Shown here: positions 11,416-22,173 of the stretch, one piece after another
How the letters are laid out: each line of letters opens with the position of its first letter
Numbering within the stretch: the first letter of the stretch is position 1
From: Mastigamoeba balamuthi
Taxonomy: Eukaryota; Evosea; Mastigamoebida; Mastigamoebidae
Assembly: GCA_902651635.1 (NCBI GenBank)
Contig: CACRSC010000088.1
Span: 7,568 to 64,207 of the forward strand
Reading direction: 5' to 3'
Length of the DNA stretch: 56,640 bases
Notes under the pieces: generated by a model
Databases searched by the model: none
Seen by the model: the letters and a program-made list of their open reading frames with translations, nothing else
What the model was told of the DNA's origin: nothing
Position numbers and translations under genes: made by a program

Positions 11416-11772
11416 TTAGAGTTTGGCGCTGGCGCACTGCTGCTGCAGGGGCCTCTGCATGCGCTCGCGGCACCTGCGCGCGGCGTCCTCGGCCTCCTTC
11501 CTCTCCATCGGCGAGGGCTCGCCGCGCATCACCTCCTCGCAGACGCGCAGCGCCTCGGACCAGCGCCCCGCGCAGTAGTGCTCTGCCGCGGAGCTCAGCG
11601 CGCGCGACTCGCGGGTGCCGCGGTCGCTCTGCTGCGCGGGGTCCGCGTACCAGCGCAGGCGCTCGACGGCCACGCGGTAGCCCACGATGGGCACAGGCGG
11701 CTCGGGCGCGCGCTTCTCCGGCTGCTGCGCGGACTCCTCCACGAGGTCGTCGCCAATGGCAAGGCCCTCCAT
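11416..11772 (-). CDS. Small TPR-like protein of unknown function
   Basis: 118-residue single-exon reading frame, MEGLAIGDDLVEE to CASAKL. The second half (SSAAEHYCAGRWSEALRVC) has the alternating helix pattern and the A..HY..GRW.EAL spacing of one tetratricopeptide repeat, followed by a charged helix rich in Arg and Glu. The first part is Pro- and Glu-rich. Codon use with strong GC bias at third positions matches the neighbouring real genes, and a GATATC element sits 51 bp before the ATG. I do not recognise the family; it could be a co-chaperone-like adaptor, but that is only suggested by the TPR. Confidence 0.55.
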   Translation of the reverse strand: MEGLAIGDDLVEESAQQPEKRAPEPPVPIVGYRVAVERLRWYADPAQQSDRGTRESRALSSAAEHYCAGRWSEALRVCEEVMRGEPSPMERKEAEDAARRCRERMQRPLQQQCASAKL

Positions 11773-12584
11773 TCGCGCGCGCGGCGGGGTGCACAGGGGT
11801 GGATATGCCGAGAGAATCAGGAGATATCAAGCTCGCGCGAGTATCTTCCCCCGCGCCTTTAACCCGTTTTGTAAGGGAGCGCCCGTTGCGGGAAGACTTG
11901 CGCTAGCAGTTCAAACCAACTGGGGCAAGGGGGTACACCGACTGCACCTACGGCATTGCCACCTGCAGTTGAAAAAAGCCACAAATGGGGTGAGGGGTGG
12001 CTGCCGTCATGATCTGCTGTCCTGTGTGCTCGGTGTGTTCAAACTTCCCTGGCATCCCCTGTCCGTCCCGCTGCCGCAGTGCCGCAGCTCGAGCCTCCAG
12101 CTGGAGGTCCACAGCACCGAGGGGGTGGCAGCAGCAGAGAGCCATACTGCTGGCGTGTGCAACTGCCGTCTGTTTCTGCGGATTCCCAAGAGATTGCACG
12201 CCCGCTGCCCCACTGCGGGTGCACCGTCTGAATTCGGGCCTCCTCACTCTCCCATTACCCCCGAGTACAGGGGGAATTGCTCCCATTGTGCCTTGTCTTT
12301 TGTCTCGTTTCGTGCGGAAACCCGTCTGGACACCAACTCAACCAACTCAAATCTGATTTCTGTCCTCCCTCTTCGGGGTTTGCCGAGCCATCTTTCTTTT
12401 AACAAATATTCCACACCGCCCTGCAGCCCCCACGGGCCACCAACACGAGCGCACCCAGAAGTGCCACGTCATCGCAGAGCCCCCGCTGCCGTGGGCCCCC
12501 CCGGAGCTCTTTGTGTTGTGCAGTTTCACAAAAAGGGGCTTTCGCTTCCTGTAAAGACTTGTGGCTCCCCCCTCCCCCGCATCG
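11773..12584. other. Intergenic region between divergent TPR-like and CDCA7-like genes
   Basis: About 810 bp. The first 80 bp look like a promoter for the leftward gene. The remainder has no supported coding frame; the long open frame across it (11687 onward, +) is unrelated to the spliced CDCA7-like protein except where it overlaps. No RNA gene recognised. Confidence 0.5.
11823..11828 (-). promoter_or_regulatory. GATATC element upstream of the TPR-like gene
   Basis: GATATC about 51-56 bp before the start at 11772, with related GGATATG and GAGTATC sequences at 11801 and 11840. Same placement as before other genes here. Confidence 0.35.
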
Positions 12585-13544
12585 ATGCTGAACAGCCCCA
12601 GCCCGCGCGAGGTGACCATCCCCGGTGGGCTGCTGCCCGTGGGCTCCGTCAGCGTGCCGCCGCCGCAGGGCAGCAGCGCCGGCGAGACCGTGGGCGACTT
12701 CATCACGTCGGTCGAGGTCGCGCTGATCCCGCACGCACCCCCGGGCACCCGCGTGGTCGTCGCACGTGCGGAGATGCTCGACGACGCCGAGCGCCAGCCT
12801 CCGCGCAGGCAGCCCGTCAGCCCCGACACGCCCCTCTCAGCGCTCCTCGACTGCGGCGACGACGTACGAGACCGCGTTGCGGGGGGTGTTGGGCCTTTGC
12901 TGCTTGTTTGTCGGTGCCCCGAGAGGTCTGGAAGAGACTGAAAACAGCGCCCGGCCTGCCGTTTGCCCGCTGTGCCGCACTGACAGCACTCGTCCGCGCG
13001 CTGGCGCTGGCGCACGCAGGTTGAGTACGAGCTGGTGCTGGCGGGGTGCCGCGCCACGCGGCGCGAGGACGAGGCCCAGCGCGCACAGTCGCCGGTGGTC
13101 GACGACGACAGCGCGCCACAGATGCTGGCGGACGGCACGATGAAGAACATCAGCTGCCACAGGTGCCGCGCAAAGAAGAGCGTCTGCTACGTCTGCCCCG
13201 AGAACCCCAAGCACAAGTACGACAGCGGGGGAAGGGATGGGGGGAGGGGGGGCAGGGACACCCCCACAGGCACACGCACCGCGTCCTGATTTTTGCGCTC
13301 CCACCCCAACCCGCACTCGGTCCCGCAGCGGCCCTTCCCCTCACTCTACCGCACACTAGACAGGCGTCCTTTCCTTACTGGGACGTCCTCTCTTCCGGGG
13401 GGGCTCCACAGGTTTTGCGGCCCTTGTCTCATACGGCACTTCGGGTCCAGCGAGCTCGCGGGCCCCTGCCCCCTGTGCACGCGAACGTGCACATGCTCCA
13501 AGTGCCGATCGCGAATCAACACAGAAGGGGGAGCAGACGTCTAG
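12585..13544 (+). CDS. CDCA7-type 4CXXC zinc-finger protein
   Basis: 202-residue protein from three exons: 12585-12863, 13020-13216, 13412-13544. The phases match at both joins. The C-terminal half is a zf-4CXXC_R1 domain: CHRCRAKKSVCYVC, then FCGPCLIRHFG, then GPCPLCTRTCTCSKCRSR. The FCGPC(L)...(F/Y)G and CP.C...C.C..CR signatures are those of CDCA7 and related nuclear proteins. In animals CDCA7 recruits the HELLS chromatin remodeller and supports maintenance of DNA methylation; that this protein does so is inference. The first finger is followed by a shorter linker than in vertebrate CDCA7. The N-terminal 90 residues are Pro-rich and unrecognised. JmjC histone demethylases of plants carry a similar finger, but no JmjC domain is present. 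Confidence 0.72.
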
Positions 13545-13964
13545 AAGAACGGCTGACAAACCTGTTTTTGCCCGGTTTTGCTCGGAAAAGGCCCACTCTC
13601 GGGCATTTTTCCACGCTCTCGACAGAACCGCACTTTTCGCCCCGAGTCACCGCGTGCGACGATTGCCCACGCGATTGCCAGCTTTCCTCCAGCGCTGCCG
13701 CAACGCGGTCTGTCTTTCCAGGACATCGTGCGATATAGTTTTTGGGTATCGGCTTTTGAAAATCCAGGAGAAATACGGGGAGTTCACGCCAATGCAACGC
13801 CCCCGTGCTCTGTGAAGTTCGACAAAGACCACCGTATCGACCACTGCACCGACCTTTCACAGCTTTTTCCTCCGCCATGGCCCTTATCGCACTCTGCGAT
13901 GTTATTCGGCCTTGTTAATAGGAAAAAGCGATAACACGGGCGACGGTTTGCACCTCCGCAGGGG

Positions 13965-13970
13965 TTTATT
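13965..13970 (-). terminator. Poly(A) signal AATAAA of the TTI2-like gene
   Basis: On the minus strand an AATAAA hexamer lies 7 nt after the stop codon TAG at 13979-13977. It is the clearest polyadenylation signal in the window, with an unusually short 3' UTR implied. Confidence 0.55.
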
Positions 13971-13976
13971 GAATTT

Positions 13977-15891
13977 CTATTCCAGCGCGGACGCCAGTCT
14001 CGCGTACCCCTCGACCCCACGCAGTGCCCGCAGGTCCTCCAACCTCTGCGCGAAACGAAATATGTGCTCTCAGTCATCAGTCACCGGAGAACAGCTCTAT
14101 TGCAACCGCCAAACGTTTCTCTTTTTCAAAAATCGCAAAATTCGGGGGAGGGAATTACCTGCTGGTCATCTGTACAGACGAGCTTCAGCAGCCCCGCGCA
14201 CTCGACGACGGCGTCCAGCACCTCCCTGGCCTCCCCCTCTGCCCTCGCGTCCATCCCAGCGTCCAGCCTGCGCGAGGCCGTCGTGTACGCATCGCAGAGC
14301 GCGCGCAGGACGCTCAGGTGCTTCGAGGCCATTCTGCGCGGGGCCGAATAAGAAAGAAATACCGGCCGCCAAACCACCGGACCGCGGGACCGCGCGGGCC
14401 CAACGCGCGCGCGACGGCGACACCCCGTCGCGGCGTTGCTCCCGCGCCTGCCGCTTGCGCGATCTTAACGAGCAAACGGCGCACAAAACCGAAATACTTG
14501 TGTGGTGGGCGAAATACTTGAAGGCAAAAACAAACCCCACAGGGGGCGCACCTGGGCCAGCACGTCCGCAGCAGCACGCCCAGGCACGACAGGGACACGA
14601 GCTGCGACGCCGACGGGGCGAACGCCAGGCCCTCGAGGGCGGCGGGCACGACGGTCTTGAGCGCGGGAATGGCCTCGGCGCCCACCGACCGCAAAACAGC
14701 GAGCACGCCGCCCATCACGACGGGGCGGCTGTCGTTCTCCGTGCGGAACAGCGACTGCCTCACGAGCTCGTCCAGCAGCGCCAGCGACGCGCGCCGCGTG
14801 TGCTCCGCGCGGTCCAGCGCCGCGGCGCACGACGCAGCGCAGGGGACCACCTCGCGCAGCAGGCGCTCGTCGCGCGTGTGCAGCGCCGAGGAGCACTCGG
14901 CGGCCACGACGTCGGCGAAGCGCTGCAGCTCCGCCGCGTTGAGCTCGCGCGCGCAGTGCGACAGCAGCGACGCACCGAGCAGCTGCGTGGGCGCCGACGC
15001 CGCGCCGAGCACCGCGACGGCCAGCGGCACGAGCGCGCCCGCGTGCTGCGAGAGGTGCGGGTGCCGCACGGGCAGCGACGCGGCCACGGCGGCGCGCAGG
15101 GCGTACGGGTCGCGCGTCCACTTGTCGCCCGCGAGGCGGGGCGCGAGGGCCTCGAGCACAGCGCCCAGCGCGCGCCGCGTGAGCTCAGCCGCGCCCCCGG
15201 GCAGCCCGAGGGCGGCGGCGGCCCGCGCGAGGGCGCCCGTGGCGGCGCTGCGGGCCGACGGGCAGGACCAGGCGGCGCGCTCGGACGCGTAGGCCGAGCA
15301 GCAGAGGACGAGGCGGGCGGCTGCGGGGCCGGCGGGGGAGGCAGCGCGTGCGCTGGGCGCCAGAGAGCAGAGCTCGCAGCAGGCGCCCAGCAGGACGAGG
15401 GCCGACGCGGCGACCCCGTGCCACGCACGCACGCGCGGGGCCCACTCGGACGCGTACGCCTGCGCGTCGTAGAGCTCTGCCAGGGGGGGCCCAGGGGAGC
15501 CAGGGAAGCCAGGGGGGGAGCAGTGAGCCACCACAGCAAATAGCAGATATTCTCCGATTTGTCGAAAGCGGAACGGGATAACCGCATTGAGCAGCGGGAA
15601 CAAAAACGCGGTGGGGCCTGGGACGCCGGCACCTGTGTCCTCGAGGCCCTCGAACCACTTGGGCGCCTCCAGCGCGGCGCAGAGGGCGGCGACGGGCGAC
15701 CACGCGTCGTCGGGGCGCTGCTCTGGGCGCTCGGGGGACGCGGCTGCCGGGTCCCTGGCGCGCGCGATGGCGGACTCGACGGCCAGGTACAGCTGCGAGG
15801 CCGCGCGCTCAGCCTCGCAGAGGTCAGCGTCGGTTCCCCTCAGCTGCAGGGCGAGGGCCTCCACGGCGCCGCACACCTCGGCGCAGGTCAT
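13977..15891 (-). CDS. TTI2-like subunit of the Tel2-Tti1-Tti2 (TTT) complex
   Basis: 475-residue all-helical protein from four exons: 15891-15633, 15476-14552, 14333-14159, 14045-13977. The frame is kept across all three introns. It resembles TTI2 in overall architecture and in the C-terminal HEAT-like part, where LLRTCWPRM.. aligns with the family's LLMQHTWPR motif, followed by helices with DARAEGEAREVLDAVVECAGL. The TTT complex acts with Hsp90 in maturation of PIKK kinases such as TOR, ATM and ATR. The family is poorly conserved, so the call rests on pattern and the WPR motif rather than on catalytic residues. It is divergently transcribed from UFD1 with only 124 bp between the two starts. 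Alanine content is very high, reflecting the GC-rich genome. Confidence 0.6.
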
Positions 15892-16015
15892 TTGGATTCG
15901 AGATACCGGGATCTTCTGGGGGCAGAGGTATCTGAAGATAGGAGAATCTGTGGGACAACGCCAGATCAGTCTCTTGTGTTGGTTTGTCTCCCCTTCTGGG
16001 TCCGCGCACGCAAAA
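15892..16015. promoter_or_regulatory. Divergent promoter between TTI2-like gene and UFD1
   Basis: Only 124 bp separate the two ATGs. It contains GAGATACC, GGGATCTTC, AGGTATCTG and GAAGATAGGAG, degenerate relatives of the GATATC element found elsewhere, on both strands. Shared control of the two genes is inferred from the spacing. Confidence 0.45.
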
Positions 16016-17320
16016 ATGAGCGGGTGGCCTACAGTGGGCTTCTACCGATGCTACAGCATGTCCTTCATCACCCGGAGGGACGAGTCCTCCATCTCCGCCC
16101 TCCAGCACGGCGGCAAAAGTGACAGCGCGCCCACCCCACCTCATCGCCCCGTCATCGAGTCTCACCGGTTCGTTGGCCAGTTATCCTGCCGCAGTCGGCC
16201 CTGGAGACCATCGGTGCGCCTGTCTCCCACCGAGTCTCGCGGCCTCTGACGCTGGCACCCCACCTCCCCTTGTGCGGCCTCTCTCTCTCTCTCCCCCCTC
16301 CCCGCAGCGCAGCACAGAGTGTCGTACCCGATGCTGTTCCAGGTGCGCAGCAGGGCTAGGCCGGCCAACAGGACGCACTGCGGCGTGCTCGAGTTCTCCG
16401 CCGAGGAGGGCCGCTGCTACATCCCGCGCTGGGTGCGCATCCCTATCCGGAAACAGGAATCACGATGCCACAATATCCCAAATATCTCAAATATCCACCC
16501 TCTGTCTCCCCCTGCAGATGCAGGAGCAGCTGCTGGTGGGCGACAGCGACGTGATCGAGGTCGTCTCTGTCTCGCTGCCCGTGGCGCGCTCGATCCGGCT
16601 GCAGCCGCACAGCAGCGACTTCCTCGACATCACCGACCACCGCGCGGTGCTCGAGAACGTGATGACGTGCTACGCGGCCGTCACCGAGGGCGACGCCTTC
16701 TGCATACTCTACAACCGCAGGTCCTACTACATCAGCGTCCGCCAGGTGGCGCCCCAGTCGCCCGCCCACGCGGCCTCGATCATCGAGACGGACGTCTCGA
16801 TCGAGTTCGACCCCCCGCAGGACTACAAGGAGCCCGCGGCGGCCCCCGCTGGCGCCGCGGCAGCGAGCGAGTCGGACGGGGCGCTGGTCTTCGGCGACGA
16901 GCCCCACGTGTCGCCGCCGCCCGCAGCCGCGACGTCGCCCGCCGCCGCAGGCGCCGCCAAGACCTTCGCGGCGTTCGCGGGCGCGGGGCAGCGCCTGGAC
17001 GGGAGGGCCCCTCGCGCAGCAGCAGCAGCGGCAGCGCCCGCAGCGCCGGCGGCCGCAGCAGCGCCGAGCGCGGCAGCAGCGCACGCAGCGACCGAGCAGA
17101 AATCGTACCACTCGTGCGAGACATTCGGATTTGCTCTTAGTATCTTCGAAGATATGCCCGGGCTGATTTGCGCAAAATCTGGAACAGGGGAGCGAGGACC
17201 TTGTCGGGAGCGCAGCCGGCGAGGACTTCGCCGCCACCCGCAGCAGCAGCGGCACCTGCGCCCGCACCGGCATCCAGGTTTGTGGCGTTCAGTGGCAAGG
17301 GGCATCGCCTGAACGAATGA
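16016..17320 (+). CDS. UFD1: UFD1, ubiquitin-recognition subunit of the p97/Cdc48-Ufd1-Npl4 complex
   Basis: 326 residues from five exons: 16016-16118, 16181-16213 (only 33 nt), 16308-16432, 16518-17104, 17188-17320. The spliced protein reads FYRCYSMSF, GGKIILPQSALETI, VSYPMLFQV, THCGVLEFSAEEGRCYIPRW, and DFLDITDHRAVLEN, all hallmarks of the UFD1 double-psi barrel and Nc domains. UFD1 hands ubiquitinated substrates to the Cdc48/p97 unfoldase in ER-associated degradation. The C-terminal half is Ala/Pro-rich and contains two p97-binding SHP-like boxes: FAAFAGAGQRLDG and, at the very end, FVAFSGKGHRLNE. The micro-exon is supported by the perfect continuity of the conserved segment. Length is close to that of human UFD1. 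Confidence 0.94.
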
Positions 17321-17671
17321 AAATGAAGAAGGGGGAGCGGAAGCACACCAGTGCGATACTGGACCTGCTCGCCGCTCATACGTCATGATTCAATTGCTCC
17401 CCCTAGAAAGGAATCAGATCTGAAAAGATATTTTCTCATATGTGGAACCTAGAGACCCTGAAGCGGCATGGCAGCAAGGGGACGAAGGCCATCGACCAGA
17501 TGCCTCTTGGAATGCCCTGGCCAGCCAAATTCCTTTTGGATAGAATTCACTTGAGGACCAACCGGGATATTTTCCGCGGACATTTGTCAAGACCCCGCAA
17601 TTGAATCTTCTCTCCCTCTGTTCCACCACAAGCCCCATAACCCTCACAGAGAGAGTCACCCCCACCCCCCA
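17321..17671. other. Promoter region of GTPBP1
   Basis: 350 bp with AT-rich islands including AAGATATTTTC near 17423 and GGGATATTTTCC at about 17564, roughly 100 bp before the GTPBP1 start. No coding frame. Confidence 0.4.
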
Positions 17672-20426
17672 ATGACTGACCGAAAACGACTCGAGGAACC
17701 GCACCCGCCCGCCTCGGAGACGTGCGCGGCGCGCCACGTGGTGCTCGACGACGAGGACGGGCCCGCCGCCTTCCTGATCGAGGCGTCGAGGTCCGACGCA
17801 GCAGCGGCGCGCCAGCAGCAGCAGCAACTGCAGCAGCAGCAGCAGCAGAAGGCGCAGCACCTGTCCCCCGAGCCCCAGGACGGCAACATCGAGTACAAGG
17901 CACGCACAGGTCCCCCGCGGGCGACTCCGGTTCTGCCGCCCCGGTTATTGGCACACAGTTAATTTTTGCACATAATCACGCGCACCACACGCACATCCCC
18001 CAGCCGCTTCTCTTTTCGCCTCTGCCGTCGGGTTCGGTCGCTTTGGTGGCTCCCTTTCGCGGGGGTGGTGGGTGTGGGCCCCCGGGGGCTCGCACGGACC
18101 GCGGGTTGCTGCACCCGGGGTATTTTTGAGAGCGATATTCCGCGATATCCCGAGTGTGTACCTTTTTTCCACTGCGGAGCTGCCGTCTGCTGCTGCTGCT
18201 CGATGCCCCCGCCTGCGATCACCCCCACGCTGACAGACACCACGCCTCTCTCTGCAGCTGAAGCTGATCGCGCCGACGACGGAGAGGCTGGCGCACCTGG
18301 TGACGCAGCTCAAGTGGCGGATCGCTGAGGGCGGGGGCGAGGCCATCTACGAGATCGGCGTCGAGGACGACGGGGCGCCGACGGGGCTCAGCGACGAGGA
18401 GCTGGCCGCCTCGCTGGCGACGCTACGGTCGATGGGCGAGCAGCTGCAGGCCGACGTGACGGTCCTGCGCACGCGGCAGGGCGTCAGGGGCAAGGTCTGC
18501 GAGGCCCTCGTCCGCCAGTACAGCAAGGAGACCAACGAGTTCCTCGAGGTCCGCGTCGCCGTCGTCGGCAACGTCGACGCCGGCAAGAGCACGCTCCTCG
18601 GCGTCCTCACCAAGGGATCCCTCGATAACGGCCGCGGCCTAGCCCGCGTCCAGATCTTCCGCGTCCGCTCCTTTAGTCCCCCCCCCCCCCCAGTTCTGTG
18701 GCGGTTCTTTTTGTTCCTGTTCCGCATTTTTCGTCGTTGTTTTGTAATGCGTTTTCTGAATTTGCTGTGTGCCGACGCGCAGCACAAGCACGAGATCGAG
18801 AGCGGCAGGACGTCGAGCATCGGGCAGGAGATCCTGGGGTTCGACAGCAAGGGCGAGGTGGTGAACTACCCCAAGGCCCACGGGACGGCCCCGAGCGCGC
18901 AGGAGGTCTGCCGCGCGTCGTGCAAGATCGTCAGCTTCATCGACCTCGCGGGGCACGAGCGCTACCTCAAGACGACGCTCTTCGGGATGACGGGCCACCA
19001 GCCCGACTTTGCGATGCTGATGATCGGGGCCAACATGGGCGTCATCGGCATGACCAAGGAGCACCTCGGCATCTCGCTGGCGCTGCGCGTGCCCGTCTTT
19101 GTCGTCATCACCAAGATCGACATGTGCCCCGAGCACATCCTCAAGGAGACTCTTGCCCAGATCAAGCGCATCCTCAAGAGCCCCGGCTGCCGCAAGATCC
19201 CCATAGGTTCCTTTGCACTCTTTTTTTTTGCTGTTTTGCCTCTGTTTTAGCGCTTACCTGTACGGGGCGTAGTTGTGAGGACCGAGGACGACGTTGTCGT
19301 GTGCGCGAGGAACATCGTGTCCGAGAGGCTGGCCCCGATCTTCTGCGTGAGCAACGTGTCGGGGCAGAACCTCCCGCTGCTGCGCCAGTTCCTCAACCTG
19401 CTGCCCTCGTCGCGCGACTGGGAGCAGCTCGCCCAGGAGCCTCTGGAGATGCAGATCGACTCGGACTGGCTCGTCCCGGGCGTCGGGACCGTCGTCTCGG
19501 GCACCGTGACCAGGGGCGAGCTCAACCTCGATGACCCCGTGCTGCTGGGGCCCGACCCCACGGGCGCGTTCTTCCCGGTGCAGCTCAAGAGCATTCACAC
19601 GAAGCGCATCCCCGTCAAGCACGCGCGGGCCGGCCAGAGCGCGTCGGTGGCGATCAAGAAGATCAAGAGGAGCCAGATCCGCAAGGGCATGGTGCTGCTG
19701 TCGCCCAAGTCTGGGCCGGAGAACACCGCGCCTTTTGCGTGCGCCGAGTTCGAGGCCGAGGTTCTCGTGCTGTACCACGCGACCACGATCGCGCCCAACT
19801 ACGAGGCCGTCGTGCACTGCAACACGGTCAAGCAGACGGCGCGCATCATATCGATGGACCACGAGCTGCTGCGCACGGGCGACAAGGCCCGCGTAAAGTT
19901 CCGCTTCCTCTACTGGCCCGAGTACCTGACCATCGGCTCGCGCCTCATCTTCCGCGAGGGTCGCGCCAAGGGAATCGGTCGCGTCGTCTCCGTCACTCCC
20001 CACCACAGGTGCGACAGCCCCCGTGTTGTGCGCGCTCTCGTTGCTCACTGGACTCGCCTATGCAGCGGTGCCATTGAAAGGGCTGTGAAGAAGAAGGTCA
20101 AGGACCTCGAGGGCGACGCTGCGACCAAGGGTCCGGCCTCTGCTGCAGTCCCGGCGCCGTCGACGGCACCGCTCGCGGCGGCGTCGAGCGCGTCGTCTGC
20201 GACTGCGCCCTCTGGGGCGCAGCACAAGCCCTCGCAGCGAGAACCCGAGCCGCCAAAGGCTAAAGCAGCTGCCGTCGCCGTAGTCGCCGCTGCTGCCAGT
20301 GCAGGAGCTGCAGGGTCGCCACCGGCAAAGCCGACGCAGCTGCGCCACAGTATGGAGGGCGTGCACGTCAAGCAACAACAACAACAACAACAACCACAGG
20401 CCATCGTGGTGCAGGCCAAACAATGA
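17672..20426 (+). CDS. GTPBP1: GTPBP1/GTPBP2-family translational GTPase
   Basis: 717-residue GTPase (human GTPBP1 is 669). Exons: 17672-17899, 18258-18662, 18783-19206, 19273-20008, 20066-20426. GNIEYKLKLI and [21 protein letters not shown] are family signatures. G1 is [10 protein letters not shown]2 lies around [12 protein letters not shown]3 is DLAGHERY and G4 is TKID. Beta-barrel domains II and III follow, ending [26 protein letters not shown]1/2 act on ribosomes and mRNA turnover, in stalled-ribosome rescue and exosome-linked decay. The tail is unusual: an Ala/Pro/Lys-rich extension ending in a poly-Gln run from CAA repeats, and another Gln run lies near residue 50. Intron 1 must use a GC donor (AAG|GCACGC) to give the conserved GNIEYKLKLI; the nearest GT donor breaks the frame. 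Confidence 0.92.
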
Positions 20427-20751
20427 GGCGAGCAGGGCGCTCTGGGTCCTCCTGTTCTCTACCATCGCGACTAGTCACCGACATTCTCCTCCAACAGTAG
20501 CTATCGGTCGCAATCGGTCAGCCACGGGCGGGTGCTCTTCCTCTCTGAGGGGGCAGACGCTCCTGCAGTCTCTTGTTTTGGTGTACATTCCGAACCCAAC
20601 ACAGCAACTCGGCCTTTGACCCACACACCTCACTCATTTATGTGGGACATCATAGTATAAAACGTTCGAAATATGTGAAGTGTCCTCAACGAGGGGGAAA
20701 CGGACTGCCCAGGCCCAGCCACGAGGGCCCCCGAGGTGGTTGGTTATCCTG

Positions 20752-21730
20752 CTACTTATGCAATTGTAAAGCACTGTTTTCATTTTGTGCACTGAGAATG
20801 GGGTGCAGCTCGGCCACGACGTCCTTGCAGTGCACGCCGAAGTGACCAGAGGCCATGGCCAGGGCTGCCGGTGGCCCGTAGTCGTCTTCACAGCTGACGT
20901 CCGTTTTGTATTCTCTCGTGGATGCTTGAAATGGAACGCGCAGTGTCTGATTTGGGTATCTGGGTATCTAGATCGATTTCATTTCCCCTGTCCTCCACCT
21001 GGAGGGGACGGACCTGTCAGGACCCGCAGTCGCAGCCGCAGCCGTAGGGCAGCGCAGCACGAGCACACAAGGCCGCGGTGTGGTATGGTGGTGTCGTGTG
21101 GGATTCAGTATGTTCGAAAGGGGCAGCAGCGACACCAATGCACAGTCCGTTGGGCCCTCCGTGGGCGTGCCCTCCCCCAAGGGCCTCCGAGGGGTGCCCG
21201 GAGAGGACCTCTGTGTCGCCTGTTGCGCCATCCGGTCTTCACCCTGAGTGGCCGGGTGGCCGAGGGCTCGGGGCACGTGCAGCGCCAGATCGTGCTCCCG
21301 CCTCCATGGCGGTGTGCCACAGGCTCTGTCACATCGACACCCCAGCCGACTGACTGCCCGCACAGACTGGGGAGGGCCAGAGGCGTTTGCATCCCCGTGG
21401 CTTACGCCGCACTGAATTGCCCCCAGCACGCTCAGCAGCACCTCGGCCAGCTGCCGCAGGAAAGGGCTCCCGCAGCACGGGCCCGGGCGACGCGGGGGGA
21501 TGGCCACGCAGGAGACCTCAGAGCTCCAAGCCCGCCCTTGCCAAAGACGTCCCAGCAGGTGGCGTGGTCGCAGTGCCCCCGCTGGTCAGTGCATAGTGCC
21601 GCGCTCCACAGGCCCGGTCGAGGACACCCCCTCTGCAGTACCATGGGTGCGCTTGTCCACGACGGCACCTGCCGCCAAGCAAGGTGCTGCGTGCGAGCGA
21701 GGTCCCCCTGCTCGGATCTCTTCATCGCAG
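20752..21730 (-). other. Possible unresolved multi-exon gene, Cys/His-rich (minus strand)
   Basis: A candidate last exon ends with TAG at 20754-20752 and encodes GPPAALAMASGHFGVHCKD and a VVAELHPIL helix. Upstream pieces include YGCGCDCG near 21030, REHDLALHVPRALGHPA near 21280, LRQLAEVLLSVLGAIQCG with a GTAAGC donor near 21410, and DQRGHCDHATCWDVFGKG near 21560. Spacing of Cys and His recalls RING/TRAF-type zinc fingers, but no continuous frame could be assembled, and an in-frame TGA near 21247 breaks the best one. It may be a real gene with introns I cannot place, or a decayed one. Confidence 0.25.
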
Positions 21731-22050
21731 GATAGCCCTGGGCGGCGAGCCCACCATCGCTGTCGTCGCCGTCCTACCGAGCACAAAGTACCGAGCACAA
21801 AGAGGGACAAGAGCGACCAAGAGGGACCGGTCCGTCACCGACTCCTCCCAGTGTCTGCTGTGGCACCGTGGTGGAGGGCTGCACGGGCACGGATGCAAAG
21901 TGGACAGAAGCTGCGAACACCGCATATGTCGGATACATTAAGATCCAAACAACACGCGAGGGTCCTCGGTTCCTCTCGCATGCAGTCAGCCCGACACTCT
22001 GAGGGTGAGGGCGACCCGAGTCCTCTCACTTGCCCGTCGAGCCTCGACAA

Positions 22051-22075
22051 GATATCACCACGGAATATCTTCGAT
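22051..22075 (+). promoter_or_regulatory. GATATC-type promoter element upstream of the 22-kb gene
   Basis: GATATC at 22051-22056 followed by GGAATATCTTCGATG, about 100-120 bp upstream of the ATG at 22174. A GT...TTTTTTTCAG segment (about 22094-22143) between motif and ATG could be a leader intron. Confidence 0.35.
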
Positions 22076-22173
22076 GACATCATCGATGACATGGGTGACC
22101 CTCGGTGTACCTCGGGGCCTCTCTTTCTCTTCTTTTTTTTTCAGGCCCTCTTGTTGGCATTTTGCTTTTCAAG

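Noticed and set aside
14465-15703. Long alternative frames antisense to or out of phase with the TTI2-like gene
   Set aside because: High GC at third codon positions opens shadow frames over every real gene; these have Arg/Ala-only composition and no family motif.
21243-21300. tRNA-like GTGGCCGAG stretch
   Set aside because: No B-box (GGTTCGANTCC) at the right distance and no cloverleaf; it lies among Cys/His-rich coding-like scraps.
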